Shown: piece by piece, positions 33,092 through 44,758 of the stretch | Layout of the letters: each line of letters begins with the position of its first letter | Numbering within the stretch: position 1 is the first letter of the stretch | DNA from: Favolaschia claudopus | Lineage: Eukaryota > Basidiomycota > Agaricomycetes > Agaricales > Mycenaceae | DNA length: 64,000 nt | Assembly (NCBI GenBank): GCA_037176885.1 | Contig: JAWWNJ010000013.1 | Location: 1,240,001 to 1,304,000 of the forward strand | Direction: 5' to 3' | Program-made: the position numbers and the translations under genes | The notes under the pieces: generated by a model | What the model saw: the letters and a program-made list of their open reading frames with translations, nothing else | Told to the model about the DNA's origin: nothing | Database searches by the model: none

Positions 33092-34412
33092 ATGACTGAC
33101 AAGACTTTCACCCTCAACACAGGGCAGCGTATCCCAGCGCTAGGTCTTGGTATGTCCTTCTATGCGCTTTCATGCATTTTGCATTTGTAGTTTCTCCGAA
33201 CTTTGAGCTCTTCAATGTCTACCTCTTTGCTATCTAAACCTAACCACACCCCACCCAGGAACCTGGCAATCCGCCCCGGGCGAAGTCAAAGCCGCAGTCT
33301 CATATGCCCTCCAATCCGGGTACAAACTTGTCGACGGTGCCTACTGCTACGCGAACGAGGACGAGGTCGGCGCGGGGCTCAAAGAGGCGTTCGACGCGGG
33401 GGTGAAGCGTGAAGATGTGTTTGTGGTGACGAAGGTGTGGAACACGTATAATACGAGGGTGGAGTTGGGGTTGGATAAGAGTTTGAAGGCGTTGGGGTTG
33501 GAGTATGTTGATTTATTCTTGGTGGTGAGTTGGTTGATTTGTTTGATATTTTCCTGTTGTGAAAGCGCAGAGAGGAAAGGAAGGCTAATGATAAGATATA
33601 TAGCATTGGCCGATTTTGATGAATCCTGAAGGTGCGTAGAAGTTTTGAGTAAGGACGCAGGCTAAACCAAAGTTAGGCAACGATGATAAATTCCCAAAGC
33701 TCCCGGATGGCTCGCGGGATATAATTCGCACCCACAACCACGTTGATACTTGGAAAATGATGGAGAAACTGGTGGCGACGGGCAAGACCAAGGCAATCGG
33801 TGTTTGCAATGTACGAGGAATCTTCGTCAGGATTTGTTGTGTCTGATGCGTTGGAAAAACAGTACAGCAAGCGTTACCTCGAGCAGCTACTGGCGGAGGC
33901 GACCATTGTTCCTGCTGTTAACCAGATCGAAAATCATCCAGGTATTTATTCCTTGCAATCTGGTTCGTCTGATATATCTGAACTGTTGGAAGCTCTTCCG
34001 CAGCAGGAGATTGTCGACCTGTGCAAGGAGAAGGGGATCCACGTCATGGCGTATAGTCCGCTGGGAAGCACGGGCGGCCCATTGATGAAGGCAGAGCCGG
34101 TGGTGAAGATCGCGGAGAAACACGGTGTCAGCCCGTCCACCGTTTTACTGAGCTACCATAGTAAGCTTCCTGATTCCTTCTATCAACTAAGCAAGAACTG
34201 ACCGCACCAAAATAGTTTCTCGCGGCAGCACGGTACTTCCCAAGTCGGTGACCCCCGAACGCATCAAGCAGAACATGGTGTTGATTGACTTGGACACGGA
34301 GGATCAGAAGTTGCTGCAGGATTATTCCGACCAGCTGACGAAGGAAGGGAAGTTGCAGCGGTTTGTATACCCGCCATTCAACGTCGACTTTGGATTCCCA
34401 GACAAGTCATAG
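33092..34412 (+). CDS. NADP-dependent aldo-keto reductase
   Basis: Seven exons with consistent phases: 33092-33149, 33259-33524, 33604-33631, 33677-33810, 33863-33941, 33993-34160 and 34216-34412. The product starts TDKTFTLNTGQRIPALGLGT. The AKR tetrad is visible: Asp and Tyr in LVDGAYCYANE, Lys in VVTKVW and His in LFLVHWP (the His follows the second splice). The C-terminal NADP-binding part has VSRGSTVLPKSVTPERI. Its length, about 310 aa, is usual for the family. It resembles fungal GCY1-like and glycerol/aldose reductases acting on aldehydes or ketones in the cytosol; the exact substrate cannot be told. AKR symbols vary, so none is given. The gene is intact. Confidence 0.9.
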
Positions 34413-34880
34413 ACGATTTCAGCTTGAATTAAATGAAACGATTGATTGTGCTCTCAAGTCCGAGTCCTTTCGACGCCACTATACCGCATTTGAGGTGGAA
34501 TACGTATTCTTCAGTTTCACCGAGCAGGGTTGCTTTGAATTGCGAGGTCGATGGACCATATTGGATTTGGAAGGTTGTTCGTTGACCAGGAACAAGTTGG
34601 AATCGCCAAAGATAGGAGCCTGAGACTTTATATACGTTTGAACGACTGTCTTCAAAAAAGTTTATAAAGTCTTGTTTACGAGACTAGCCTGAGACCTGCT
34701 CTCGAGATATTTTGTATGCTTGAAAGGATCAGAGATGGTTTTGAAGCAAGACAGGAACGGTCAAGACCAAAAGAGGATGACACAAGCGGAGAGATACACC
34801 GAGCCCGGAGGCTGTACCGGCGTGGCCTCGCCCATAACGGCGACCATCTCTCTTCCTCTTCCTCCTCATTACTCTCCACG
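34413..34880. other. Intergenic, no feature seen
   Basis: 3' flank of the reductase and promoter region of the next gene. No repeat or RNA gene seen. Confidence 0.5.
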
Positions 34881-36575
34881 ATGCTGCTCCCAAACTCGAG
34901 GCCCGAGTCTCGGGCTCTCGGAAGTGATTCCCAAGGAGGTCCCAATTTCTCTTCCTCTACATGGGTTCGTTGTTCTGAACGTATCACCACCCTTTTCATC
35001 TAAATATTTCTTTGCCTTGTAACTTGTATTCAGATCCCAATTGCCGTGGTTGTGAGCGTTCTGACTTTGCTGGCAATTTTGGCCTGCACTCGCAAGTCAA
35101 TTCGTTCTCGTGTCGCTGCTATGGGCAGCGGTGTTGCGATCGCGTCAGGAATGCCTCCCCGCGAACTTACCGCTGAGCAGCTTGCTGGAAGTATCAACCG
35201 TGCTCCGGCTGCCCCTCCTCGACGCACTCGACGCCCGCGAAGGACACCGTCTCAAATCAGCACTGTTTCACTTCCTGCATACATGAAGGAGCCGGGTGAG
35301 CAAGAGCTTGTGGTGTCTCGTGGACCGGACGGAGAAGACGTCGCAATGCCTGCTGCATTAGCTGTAGAAGAAGACGACGACCAGTCACACGAGGATCATC
35401 AATCATCGGAGGAGGGTAATGCTAATCCCAATCCTCCTGACAATTCACGCTACTCTCCGATGCCCCATTCGCCTCATGACACTCCGCTGCTTGGTGGTGA
35501 CGATCCTCGAGGCGAAGCCCCAGCATATTTCGAGGTCCTGGAGCCAGGGGAAGCTAATTATCCCCCGGGCATTTCGGTGGCTCCCCCAGAACCAGAATCG
35601 CCTATGCCCCAGCGTCGGTCAGGTTTCTTCTCCATGTTCCGCTCCGCCCCGCCCGCCCTCCCTCTTCCCGCTGCATCTCCAGCCAACGACACCGTCCCCT
35701 CTGCCGCTCCTGTCGATTCCACCTCACGTTTATCCCTCACGCACACCCGAACACGATCAACGACGAACACCCCCAACACCACCCGCCACCGCGCTTCCAC
35801 CTCCACCTCCACCCTCTTCTCCCTCGGCCGCAAAAAGTCCTCCGCATCCCTCGCTCACGGCAACCTAAACAACCTAACTTCCCCGTCCCTCATCTCCCTC
35901 GCCTCAATCTCCCACCCCCTCCCGCACACGCTAGTCAAAACCGAGTTCAGCGCCCTCCCGAAGAATGGCTTCACGCCCGAGCAGCTGAGTCTCATCAGCG
36001 GCACCAAGGAGGGCGGCGTCAGCCGCTTTGGTGTGCCGTGGGGCGACGCGGCCGTTGCGTATGCCCATGCTAGTGCAAGTACTAGTAGGATTGTGCTTGA
36101 TGAGGGGGATGCGCCGCCGCCTGGGTGGGATGAGATCTCTGGGCTGCCGGTGCCTTCCAGTTCGGGCTTGTCATCGTCTTCGGAGCAAGCTGTGGCTTCT
36201 GGGTCCGGTTCATCAAGCTCTGCGGAGGCGTCTGGCTCTGGTTTTGGTGCGACAGCGCGGCTGTCAACCTCATCTGCCGCCTCTCCTTCCGCTGCAGAGA
36301 CTCTGACGCCAGCAACGGCGTTGTCTCGAGCGGACTCTGTCTCGCGACCACCCGCTACCCCTGCCGAGAGTTTGGCGCCTACGTCGTTGTCCCGCGCAGA
36401 CTCTCATGCCTCTTATGCCTCCCGTGCCTCCCGCGCGAGCGGCGTCTCAACGCAGACGTTCGCAACCGCTCGGGAAGGCGGTTCCGACACGGAGGAAGAA
36501 GACGAAGAGGATGTCTCAGAGCTACGGCTTCCCATGCACACTTTAGAGGCCTCAGATGCGACGGTGCGGCCGTGA
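34881..36575 (+). CDS. Single-pass membrane protein with long Ser/Pro-rich cytosolic tail
   Basis: Two exons, 34881-34964 and 35034-36575, with a 69-nt intron (phase 0). The product is 541 aa. A short N terminus is followed by one hydrophobic segment (IPIAVVVSVLTLLAILAC, residues about 29-46) and a basic stop-transfer RKSIRSR. The rest is low complexity: acidic EEDDDQSHED, Pro/Ser-rich stretches and Ala/Ser repeats. One conserved-looking island, PKNGFTPEQLSLIS followed by RFGVPWGDAAVAYA, lies at about residues 305-345. No enzyme family is recognised. The topology (positive residues after the TM) suggests a short outside or lumenal N terminus and a cytosolic tail, as in fungal wall-sensor or polarity proteins, but that is only an analogy. 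It is intact. Confidence 0.75.
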
Positions 36576-37467
36576 GATGAGTAGTAGAGGCTTCGGCGTC
36601 GAGCGCGACCCCGTCGTAAGACTAATCTTACTTTCCGCGTCGTTGAGTTGGTAGCTTTTTTTCCCCTTATGGTCATCATCATCTGTGTACATCTATCCAA
36701 TCCAATCCATCCCCTACACGCTAGCATTGTCATCTCCCCTCCCCTCCCCCTCACCCACAATCCCCTCACGATACGCACCTTGCACGCCTTTGACGGACTA
36801 TGCCCCCCACCGAAATCACTAACGATTGTATACGTACATGTGCTGCCTCTCCATTACTGACCGACCCGTGCTACCCAACCTCCCCCCACCTGCCTCCCGC
36901 TCACGTTTTCCAGGCTCGGTGGGTAACATCGTCTTCGACCTTCGTACCGTATCATACCATTCACCGTAAATATCTCAGACACACACACAATTTACCTTCA
37001 GGCTGAGCGCCGTCAAAGAAATGGTTTACAATGGTGCTTTTTCTTATGTAAAGCAATCCCCGGTGTGGGCTCGAAATGAAATATTAATAAATCTCAATCA
37101 AACCAATTCGCTTTCCAATTCGATTTGGATATCTGGGATGCAAGTACAAGTGTATGATACACGTAGCATATGTTCTGTAAATTATATCAGCTTTAGTTTA
37201 GAGAAATAGGATCGAGATTGGTTATAGATGGCAGGGATTTCTATCTCGATTCGCTGGTGTCGGTAATTTCTTGAGGCGCATTAGTTCCCCCTCAGAATTC
37301 AAGTAGGCAAGGCTGAGGCGGGCTTGGCGCATCGTATTGATACATTGTACATTTACATTGCAGAAGAGAAACACATAAAGCAAGAAAGAATTATAGGCAA
37401 GAAGATGCGAAAGATAAATAAACGCAAAAACAAATTTCCACCACAGGGCAGATTTGCCCCAACGATC
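36576..37467. other. Intergenic between convergent genes
   Basis: Holds the 3' flanks of the membrane protein (plus) and of the 7TM gene (minus). The 36650-36760 stretch is pyrimidine-rich. No gene seen. Confidence 0.5.
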
Positions 37468-39025
37468 TTATCCGGGGGACTCGTAGTAGTCGGGAGGTGC
37501 AGGGCGCTGAGCATTTGCCGACACCATGGTATAAGATGACCCCGAAACCGAAGGCTCGTATTGCTGGGTTCCATGCCCGAGATACTCTTGTTGAGTGGAC
37601 CGACGAGAGCCTGATGCCGAATATGGCTGGGGGTGCGGAAAGCTGGACTGTCCGCGATGGCTTTGCCAATGAGATGACCCAGAGGGCTGCATGGCAGAGT
37701 GACTCTGCCCAAGTGGTGGTAGCGGTTTGTTGCGGATGATGATGGAAGGGTAGTATCCGGCCTGGGCGACCTCTGGCGGCGATGCGTAGATGTAATGCTG
37801 CGCCTGGGATGCCTCGTGCTGCGGCGTAATGGTATTGGTCGATGGTTCCGCTGCTGATGCTACGAGGTAGGTGAGTAAGGAATGCATAACAGACAGACAT
37901 TGACGCGGGAAAGTATACATACAGGAACCAGCCTGAGCATCGCCCGAAGTCATCCAAAGCGATTTATGGTTGCAAAGGTAGACTATGAAGGATAGAATCA
38001 CGACCCGGCTCCCTGAAATGAGAATGGTGCGCGCGAGGACTAGGCCCTCGTAGGCGGTGAAGGTGGTAACTGCACCGAGGCCACTCGGAGAGAACGTAAT
38101 CGTGAAGATCATAAGGAGGAGTCCATAGACGGAGTAGATTGGGACAAGAACGGATAAGAATGAGTTCGTAATCTAGGAGGCAACATGAGCAAGGAGAAAA
38201 TGCGAGGAAAGGGCAAATTACTGGCCTTATCCGATACCCTTGCCTTGGTCCACCCGCGTCGTAGCAAAATTGTGGTGACAGCTACATCAACGGTCATCAG
38301 AATGGCGAACGCATTGAAAACGTAGCCAAGCTGTTGACGCACGAGCGCCCGATGAAGATACTCTTGGCCTTTGAGCCTCGAGCCTTGGGAAACCTTCACG
38401 TAGAAGTCCAGGCTATATGCTTCACTCGCAATGCCAAATATGCATGTCATAACGACAAGCGTGGTGTGGATGATAATGAGCGTCCCGGGATGACCGCCGT
38501 ATTTTCCTTCCGATGCGTTGAGTAACGCAGTTTCTCGATGCCAGATCACAGAGATGATGGTAAGAAACTGGAGCACGATTCCCCCCTTCTCGAAGAGATT
38601 TATGACAAAACTGAGAGTCGGTGTCAGCATGAATGGGAGGTTTGACCAATAGAAGGAGGCTCCATCCAGGGGAGGCATATTGTTGAGGATAAGGGTCACG
38701 ATGTATATGATGTTTGAGAATAAAAACATCGAGACAGCGGATGTGACGAATCTGAAGGCGCGAGGGCATGGGTGGCGACGCAGAGCATGATTGGTCCAAA
38801 ACAACGTCGCAATATAAAGTAAAGTAAAGAGGCTGATGAACCCGAAAAGTACCTTGAAGAACCTCGTCAGACGTCTGGACATGGAAATTGCACGATACTT
38901 ACCGCAGTAAGTGGATCTGGGTGGAACACGCTGGCATTTTCAAGACGGCTGCCAGCATCAGTGAACTGGCGGCAAACCGTTGGCAATGCGAAGGACAAAA
39001 GAATAGTGGTCAAGAAGATAAACAT
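37468..39025 (-). CDS. Signal-peptide 7TM protein, paralogue A
   Basis: Four exons on the minus strand: 38903-39025, 38226-38852, 37929-38172 and 37468-37859; 461 aa. A signal peptide (FIFLTTILLSFALPTVC) and a PDPLTA motif are followed by seven hydrophobic segments, for example LFGFISLFTLLYIATLF, LVVMTCIFGIASEAY and SVYGLLLMIFTITF. The cytosolic tail of about 130 residues is rich in Pro, Gln, Ser and Tyr, with YIYASPPEV and QAGYYPS. I do not recognise a named family; the topology suggests a receptor-like or transport-related fungal membrane protein. The intron at 38173-38225 begins GC (AAG then GCCAGT) where the neighbouring paralogue has GTGAGT, so it must use a GC-AG splice or is impaired. 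It lies in tandem with the paralogue at 39951-41483. Confidence 0.82.
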
Positions 39026-39950
39026 GGGGACTGGACGTGCTGTTTCTCTATTACTTTGAGCTCTATTTAACCAAACGAATGGAAAGCGAGATCGGCATGA
39101 CTCACGCAGATCAAACAGCTCGAGAGTGTGCCCGATGTCGGCATGTGTTCAGTTGTTCATCCGAGAGATTCCGCGTAATGCTTCCTGCCTACCTACCTAC
39201 CGCGCTCCAACGCGGCGCGGTATGCATTGTGCCGCACACGACAAGAGGATCAGGGGCATTCACTACAGTTTCTCGACGCGAAACCGAGATGCCGCCGTTT
39301 CTCTAAGCCTAAAGGCTAAAAGTACATCGCGAAGTATGTTTTCGAGTGCAATACGCCAAGCATTATGGGTCCACAAGCTGTGCATACGCGGAGCCTGTGA
39401 TCGTGTAGAGCTGTAGATTGTATGTATTGCTTCCTTCCGAAACGTTCCGGATCCTGAGAAACAAAGATTGTGGGCACAGGTGGAACATTGTTGGTGGGAC
39501 AAGGTGGGACACAGGTCCAAGTTGGCGGTGCTGGCTTGTCTTCCGGAATGCGCCGTCCAATTGATTGCAAGAGGACGAGAACATGTGCAGTGGCAGTGCA
39601 TGGTGCTGTAGCAGACTTGTAGCAGTAGCGGATTGGCAGCGGTGTGGTTGTCAGTGAGAACAATTTTTCCTCATTCCCACGTGCACGATCAAGTTGCGAT
39701 TTGTGATCGGACCTCCGGAAGGATTCTTACGGCTTCCACAGCGGACCAACAGCGGACCCAGAAAATTTAAAACTCAAACTGGACTTCTAAGCACTCGTAA
39801 TCATCACTCAGGCAACGGCGGGTGCCATATTCTATGTAGGTCCGTCATCCAAATTTCAGAAGAATCTGACACCAGCTCTTGCGATCGTAAAAGGCATAAC
39901 TATAAATTACACACGTAGCAAATTTTCAAATCGTGAGTATCGTAATTCAT
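39026..39950. other. Spacer between tandem 7TM paralogues
   Basis: About 925 bp with no recognised gene, RNA or repeat. It contains the promoter of paralogue A. Confidence 0.5.
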
Positions 39951-41483
39951 CTAAAGAAGTCCCATTTTTTCTGGAGTACCTGGGTGGTGCTGCACAGGCG
40001 ATTGAACATGTGCATTCGCAGGCGGCGGGCTATACGACCCTGGCGCCGACTCATATTGCTGGCCGTGCCCAACATACCCTTGGTGCGCGGCGGACTCCGA
40101 TGGCGGAGGCGGCATCGGCTGAGGGAACTGTCCCTGGGTGCTAATGCTTTGATGCGCCGACGCTGAATCTGCTGGTTGCAGTGGTGGGGAGGCAGGATAC
40201 ATCTGCATTGCAGGGAATTGGCCGTAGAAGGCCGGCTGTGGCTCTTGCCATTGAGGGGCGGAGGGGTAGTATCCCGCCTGGGGGACCTGCGGCGGCGAGG
40301 CGTAAACATAGTGTTGCCCCTGCGGTGCCCAGGGCTGCTGTGTGCGTTTCGGTGTTTCGCCTGATCGAGGGGGTATGTAAGGCAAATTATCAGAGTTGAG
40401 AGGAAGGTCGTTCACGAACCGACATCACCCCACATGGCTTTCTTGACGGACAGAGAGAGTATGAAAATCAAGATCGCGATACTGATTCCGGTAACGAGGA
40501 TGGCGAACGCGAGGTATGCGCCTTCAAAGACAGTGTACTTGGCGCTTCTTGAAATCCCGCTGGGAGAGAACAGAATCACGAAGATCATGAGGAGAAGTCC
40601 GTAGACAGAATAGAGCGGGACGAGAACATATAAGAACAGGTTCGTGATCTTAGGTTGCGTTGTTGGTGAAGTAAAAGCGCAAAGCCAGAGTGAATCACTC
40701 ACTTTGTCTGAGATCCCTGCCTTCTTCCATCTACGCCATAGGAAGAATGTCGTGACGGCCACGTCAATGGTCATGAGGATAGCGAAAGTATTGAAAACAT
40801 AGTCGAGCTGTTGTCGAACGAGTAGGCGGTGGAAATACTCTCTCCGAGTGAACCGTAAACTCTGTGAAAGCTTGACGTTGGTATCCATCCCAAATGCTTC
40901 GCTTGCCGTGCCAAATATGAATGTAAGAGTGGCCAGCGTAGCGTGTACGGCAGTGAAAATCCAATGATGGCCCCCAGATTTTCCTTCCGTTGCTTGGCGT
41001 AATGCACTTTCTCGATCCCATAGCACTGCGACGATGACAAGGAACTGAAGCACAGTTCCCCAGACGTACAAGAGATTGCTGACAAAACCAAAGCTCGGCA
41101 TCAACAAGACAGGGAGATCCGATCCATAGAATGAACTCCCATTGAGCGAAGGGATGTTATCGAGGATGAGGACCACCATGTATGCCGCATTCGACCATGA
41201 AAGAAACAAAATGGTGGGAATGAGGAGGCCGTAGGGCGAACGGTGACCGCGTAAGCCTATCAACGCGACGATTGTCCAGATCGCCATCAAGCCGTAGAGC
41301 AATGAGAAGATGCAAAGAACGGTGAATAGTCCCTAGGAATGCTTTGAGAACGCATGAACATCGACGTTGCAGCACACTCACGGCGGTGAGTCCATCTGGG
41401 CTGAAAGTATCTGGATTGCTGCTGAACTGGCAAGATGCGGGCAGAAAGAAGGAAAAGAGAATGCAGGTCAAGACGGGGAGCAT
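39951..41483 (-). CDS. Signal-peptide 7TM protein, paralogue B
   Basis: Four exons on the minus strand at the same positions and phases as paralogue A: 41382-41483, 40703-41332, 40420-40648 and 39951-40360; 456 aa. It has a signal peptide (LPVLTCILFSFFLPASC), then SPDGLTA and seven hydrophobic segments (ALIGL region, LLIPTILFLSWSNAAYMVVL, ATLTFIFGTASEAF and others). Matching blocks between the pair include RQQLxYVFNxFAILMTxDVA and VPxYSVYGLLLMIF. The tail carries HYVYASPPQV and QAGYYPS, like A. All introns here are GT-AG. The conserved tail motif suggests it has a function, perhaps as a docking or trafficking signal. It is intact, and the family is unrecognised. Confidence 0.85.
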
Positions 41484-42306
41484 GATCGCGTGTTTCAGGG
41501 GTTCGAGTTGGGGGTGCAAAACCGAAGGCCTTTAAGTACTTACATGAATGAAAAAAAAACACCCGATCGAAATTGACGTTTCTTGACATGAAGGAGACTA
41601 GCGACAGATTCATATCAAAACAAAGCGGAGATTGTCTGGTGGTCTCTGGTGGCCGAACGCTGAACTTCCGCCGCGCGATGGACTACTTACTCAGAGGCAA
41701 GCCCAGACAGAGATCTAACCAAGAGGGCGGCCAACACACGAGTTTTCGAATTTTGTATACGTTTTTGGGAGAAATTAGGGCGTGTCGAGCTCTTCCAGAC
41801 AAAGCATGAGATAGCCACGAGTCAGCCACGGTACAGCCTTTACTGTAATTTGGAGACGGCGCGACAGCTTGAAATTCATGCCAAGCCGTCGATGGACCCC
41901 TGATAAATTTGCAGACCCAATTCAGGTTGAGGGGAACATGGTCCAGAGGGATTATATCGAAGGAATTCTTGCGCGCAGACCTGCGTAGACTCCTAGTCGA
42001 CTCCTTCGATCAAGTTGGCGATGCAGAAGTCCTCAAATTTGACCAATGACTTCAAGCGAGAGAGCCATCAACTGATGATTCTCACGCCTAAACTTTTTCT
42101 CTGTTGAACGGTCGTGGGCGAGTGGAGGTATTCCCCGACTTCTGGTGTTTGTGAGGCTTCGTTTCGCAGTCTCCACCGCGCCGGGAGCTCATTGAACCCC
42201 CTTCAGCTCGTACCCCCATGCGCAAGCAGCCGCTGGATGCAAATTTCTCGCATCCTATGGGGTACCAGATCCTTCCACCACAGTTCTAGACTTTTTTCCA
42301 CCTCAA
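41484..42306. other. Divergent intergenic region
   Basis: Separates 7TM paralogue B (minus) from the DCoH-like gene (plus). No repeat or coding feature recognised. Confidence 0.5.
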
Positions 42307-43706
42307 ATGGTAAATTTTGACACCTTTGCTGAGACTATAGCTCAAATATCGACAGTACTATCTTCTATTCCCCGTACACCGTTCCCAGCACCTCCGTTGC
42401 AGCCTTTGGCGTTACCTTTTGCTTCCGTTCCGTCTGTGACGCAGACAGAAATTGACAAATATGTCGTACCCTTGTACGAGCGCAACTGGCTCATATTCAC
42501 GGAGATGCCGAACTTAATTCTGAACGGTGAAACCCTTGAAAGGCGAGCACGGACCGTGTCTTTACTGGGGAAGAAATTTCGGTTTCTTCGTGGTCGATCT
42601 ACCGCCAACTTTCTGGCAGACGTAGTAGACCTCGCGCTTCAGGAGGAGGTGCGTTTTCTTTTTCTGAATGTGACGTGACTCTCAACCAAATAACAGCACG
42701 AACCAAGGATCACTATGTTCTTAGGGCGAACCGGGCAGCATCTGCTGTTGCGAACGCACACATCGCGAACCATTGCTGACAACGACAGCTTTGTTGAGCA
42801 GTCCGTTCGTCCAGGGATCTCCGCTCGCGATCTAAGGCTGGCAATTCTGCTCGAGAACCACTACCAGGATAAATATGTCGCGTCTCAGCAAGCCCTCCGT
42901 CTTCGGCCTTTGCTGTCGCGTCCAGACGTACCCGACCGAGATATGATTCGTGGCAGACAGGAAGCTAAAATGTTTCGATCGGCAGGCACTGTCGAGGTCG
43001 ATGCAACTTGGATGCCGTCAACCTCGACACTCGCTACGCTTCCGTCCTTGCCTGAGCTCGGGGAGACGGATGCGGCTGCTCCTGTGACTCTCGTAGCTCC
43101 TGCTGCGGAGGTCATCGACGCTGCTGAGGACGAAGGCCCGTCGACAATATGTACGGACGCGCATTTTGACGCGTTTCTTCGTCCTTTATACGCCCGCGGA
43201 TGGCATGCTGCGTTTCTGCCCATCATAAACGCCGACAAGCTCTATGTGTCCACGCTGTGTCTGACGGGCTTCTTTCGGTTTACTAGCCTCACCGCGGCAG
43301 CTGCATTCGTTCGTGATATCGTCGGGTACCCCTGGTACAAGGAGGACAATGTGAGTGTCTCGCAACAACCTGTCTTTTGACCAAACCTCATACTTGTTTG
43401 TATCCTCAGGCTGAGCTCCATTTCCTCCTCGACGCGCAAACCGTCCGTGCGCAACTCGTCTACCCGCCTGAGCATATTGGTTTAACAATTGGGAACCTTC
43501 GCGCCGCTTGGCGCATAGAGCAGATATTCCACGACGACTACTTGGGGTCTACCAGGATCAGCGCGGTGCATCCCTACCGCTACCGCAATGGCAGCAGCGG
43601 CGCGCACCAACCTGAAACGCTGGAGGAGTTGCAGCGAATGCGAGAGACGCCGTTGCGGGGGTTTCATGTGCGACATAACGCGAAGATGGCGCGTTTGCGC
43701 AGGTAG
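42307..43706 (+). CDS. Protein with two tandem DCoH-like (pterin carbinolamine dehydratase-like) domains
   Basis: Three exons: 42307-42648, 42697-43350 and 43410-43706, phase 0 throughout; 430 aa. The protein consists of two related halves. Each has a PLYxRxW motif (PLYERNW, PLYARGW), a PCD-type strand-helix pattern (KFRFLRGRSTANFLADVV against FFRFTSLTAAAAFVRDIV), an acid/His segment (EEHEPRI; EDNAELH) and a GxSxRDLRxA or GLTxxNLRAA helix followed by an aromatic-acidic end. In PCD/DCoH the HHPE-type motif carries the catalytic His residues. Here only the first half keeps HEP and the second keeps none, so catalysis is doubtful. The domains are joined by an Ala/Pro/Thr linker (43020-43150). Assignment rests on motif pattern, not on a search. 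It is intact. Confidence 0.6.
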
Positions 43707-44758
43707 CTATTCGCTCGGGGAGGAGGCCTCGAGGAGACGGTATGAGCAAGCGTGTGTCGACACGCCTTACAAGATAAATGAGAAGACTAATGCCCAAAAA
43801 ATGTAGAATAACTTGAAGTAAAAATCGTCACTATAGAAGAACTAATTCGCTCCCTGTTTGTTGGATTTGTTCATTTTCTCGTTTCCTCGTTTCTCTCCAC
43901 CACAATTTGCCGCGGTCACATGTCGTCGGCATTTTTTGCGTTCCAAGATTGGGTACGCGTTCGGTGTGTCCCGATGGGTCGTATTTAATGATAAGAAACA
44001 CCTTCAAGCGTCTCTCTGAGATAGATTTGACCACTGACAGTGACAGTGGCCTCCATTGAAGTTTTCCACAGACCAGAATATTTTATATCGAGGCTTTACG
44101 TGTACAGAACCACAGAGTTTCTTGTTACCCTATGCCACGCATGCCTGCAGCTCGCAATGATGCCGCCGAAGATGGAAAGTTAAGAGCGCATTCAAACCAC
44201 GAATAGTAGGTATGCTATCATTCCGATTCATTCGTCTTGAGCACGCGAAAGAGCCTCGATTCCCTCATCTAACTCTCCCAGGTCTTGGCCGAATTTAATT
44301 ACAGATGAAGTAATAGGTACATGCAGCAAGTAAACATCGAAAATAAATAAATAAAGTCCCATCCTTCCTGATATTTGCGTGTGCGATTACAATGGTGGTA
44401 TAGGTTTGATGGTACACGGTTGATCCCTCATATACAGATAGAGTACAACAAAGAGGGGCGAGACGAACAGAACCCAGTGGTGCTGTGGTCGGAGTTTTCG
44501 ATGACCTGCTCTGTATGCCGCAAGCAGGGATGAATCTATGAAGCTCCGCAATAGTGTATGCCGCACAGACAAACGAGGCGGAGACACTATGATGATGGGT
44601 CCCCGGTAGTTGGTTCAGGGCGTGCCGTGCTGAGGGCTAGTATATCTGAATGGACGTCGGTGTATTGAGTGTAGCCGGTAGGGTCGTCGTCCATCTGTCA
44701 CCGTCAAAGATAGATCAGTTCCGGGTAAATGTGAGGATCGCGGTAACTTGCAGTTGGT
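43707..44758. other. Intergenic, no feature seen
   Basis: About 1 kb between convergent genes. It may include the last exon and 3' end of the DUF6534 gene, whose C terminus is uncertain. Confidence 0.4.
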
